Shown here: positions 54,038-54,983 of the stretch, piece after piece
Numbering within the stretch: position 1 is the stretch's first letter
Layout of the letters: every line of letters starts with the position of its first letter
Origin: Thermoplasmata archaeon
GTDB lineage: Archaea; Thermoplasmatota; Penumbrarchaeia; JAEHCK01
Assembly: GCA_020696345.1 (NCBI GenBank)
Contig: JAEHCK010000016.1
Location: 1-54,983, forward strand
DNA length: 54,983 nucleotides
Direction of reading: 5' to 3'
Position numbers and translations under genes: made by a program
The notes under the pieces: model-generated
Seen by the model: only the letters and a program-made list of their open reading frames with translations
Database searches by the model: none
Told to the model about the DNA's origin: nothing

Positions 54038-54983
54038 CTAATATAGATAAACTGTTCCATCTTCTAACTGCGTATATTCTATTTGTGGTGTATCAATCCA
54101 TGGGCCTGTATTTAATCTATAACCAAGATGCCAAAGTTTCATATAATTATAAGCTTCCTTACAAGAGATATAATCATTGTCATCACCAGTTATTGAAGGG
54201 AAATGCGAATAGCCATTAAATCCATTTATAGTATATTCATCAGCATCCAATATATCATTACTATCTACATCATCTTCATCAAATAAATCTGTATAATAAG
54301 CCTCAGTAAATCCAGATACAAATTCTGCACCAAAATCATTCCAATTTTCATAAAAATCTAGAAGAAAATTACCTGAACTTACATCAATTTCATATAGATT
54401 CTCATGTGGCGAATCCTCATATTTATTGACCTGATACATCCATTGACCACCTGGTGTTGATTGATATTCTTCACCATCACCAATAGGTTCGTCATCATCA
54501 CTTCCAGTCCCAATATAATAAACCTCCACTTTTATTTGATCAGGTGGAGGACTTGGATTTTCAAATTCACTTGGTTCCATATTACATTTGTCCAATTCTG
54601 CCGTTTGTCCAGATTGTTCACTAGTAATTATCACCCGATTCGTCTCATATGTTGTTATTCCACCACTTGAATCCTGTTCCAATGGAGTTATCCAATCACC
54701 AGAATAATCCGGCTGCAATATAATCACCATATCTTTGCATTCGATCGTATCCAGGTATTTATCCAATTCATCAGCTTTAATATCTTTATTACTCAAGAAT
54801 GTTCCATCAGTATTAGCATCGAAATATGATATAAGGCCTATATTGCCTCCATAAGCAGTGTAGAATAACATCACTTTATCATACGAATCAGCCTTTCTCG
54901 CAACATCTTGAATCGCCCTTAAAATGTTTTCTTTTCCAGTAGTACCACTACTCGTCACTTCTTTATCTCTCTCCAAATATGGA
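54038..54983 (-). CDS. Clan CD peptidase homologue lacking both catalytic residues (5' end outside the window)
   Basis: At least 312 residues; the frame is open at the window edge, so the N-terminus is missing. It aligns with the peptidase at 46423-48018 from IxxxARKADSYDKVMLFYT onward. Where that copy has YTSHG this one has YTAYG (His to Tyr), and QPCYSGNW becomes QPDYSGDW (Cys to Asp). The Asp-rich DSNDILDADEYTING and the C-terminal block (DYISCKEAYNYMKLWHLG...WIDTPQIEYTQLE) are conserved. The reading frame is otherwise intact, so it is more likely a pseudopeptidase with a binding or regulatory role than a dead gene. The surface protein copy 2 follows directly. Confidence 0.75.
   Translation of the reverse strand, partial: PYLERDKEVTSSGTTGKENILRAIQDVARKADSYDKVMLFYTAYGGNIGLISYFDANTDGTFLSNKDIKADELDKYLDTIECKDMVIILQPDYSGDWITPLEQDSSGGITTYETNRVIITSEQSGQTAELDKCNMEPSEFENPSPPPDQIKVEVYYIGTGSDDDEPIGDGEEYQSTPGGQWMYQVNKYEDSPHENLYEIDVSSGNFLLDFYENWNDFGAEFVSGFTEAYYTDLFDEDDVDSNDILDADEYTINGFNGYSHFPSITGDDNDYISCKEAYNYMKLWHLGYRLNTGPWIDTPQIEYTQLEDGTVYLY

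Overview
The window looks archaeal, probably from an uncultured member of the Thermoplasmatota or a related euryarchaeal lineage. Reasons: a membrane-anchored LonB protease, a CDC48/VAT-type two-ring AAA+ ATPase, the HTH-plus-phosphoribosyltransferase regulator GfcR, a COG1340 coiled-coil protein, an alpha2 glycyl-tRNA synthetase, and starts that are either leaderless behind a TATA box or preceded by GGTG/GGAG Shine-Dalgarno sequences. The phylum is an inference; archaeal origin is well supported. No tRNA, rRNA or true CRISPR array was recognised.

Layout. 1-4450: a patch of genomic debris (end of an ISL3-like transposase, a frameshifted tyrosine recombinase, a broken HxlR regulator) around a lipoprotein/membrane-protein pair, a UvrD-like helicase with RQC-like and HRDC ends, and a flavodoxin. 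4470-10580: DEAD-box helicase, glyS, an M50 protease and a TraB-family membrane protein. 11009-18425: two large cell-surface proteins (thrombospondin type 3 repeats; beta-helix/CARDB/PKD with an intracellular zinc-finger tail). 18834-23468: a PDZ-containing site-2 protease, then queH, tgt and queA, a queuosine (not archaeosine) tRNA-modification set. 23570-33641: coiled-coil and zinc-ribbon proteins, CDC48, a PKD protein, an endonuclease IV-like TIM barrel, gfcR and lonB. 33739-41325: a 1303-residue surface protein, a KamA-like radical SAM enzyme and a second TSP3 protein. 41595-42184: a DUF5678/retropepsin-like pair.

The most unusual part is 42320-54983. A module is present twice: a secreted-type clan CD (caspase/legumain fold) cysteine peptidase, a large beta-helix/FN3 membrane-anchored protein immediately downstream, and a convergent 108-residue protein with a conserved hairpin leader. 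In one copy the peptidase keeps its His/Cys pair (H231, C299); in the other both are replaced (Tyr, Asp), so it should be a pseudopeptidase. Between the copies sit a HEPN-motif protein and a RecB-like PD-(D/E)XK nuclease, a possible defence pair. A hairpin-rich dispersed repeat has fused to the front of the active-type peptidase.

Intergenic DNA carries several dispersed repeat families, notably a 28-bp-period array built of two opposed arms that occurs at two loci in opposite orientation. Overall the window combines membrane and cell-surface proteolysis (LonB, two site-2 proteases, CDC48, clan CD peptidases, a retropepsin-like protein) with large adhesin-like surface proteins, suggesting an organism that interacts with particles or extracellular protein.
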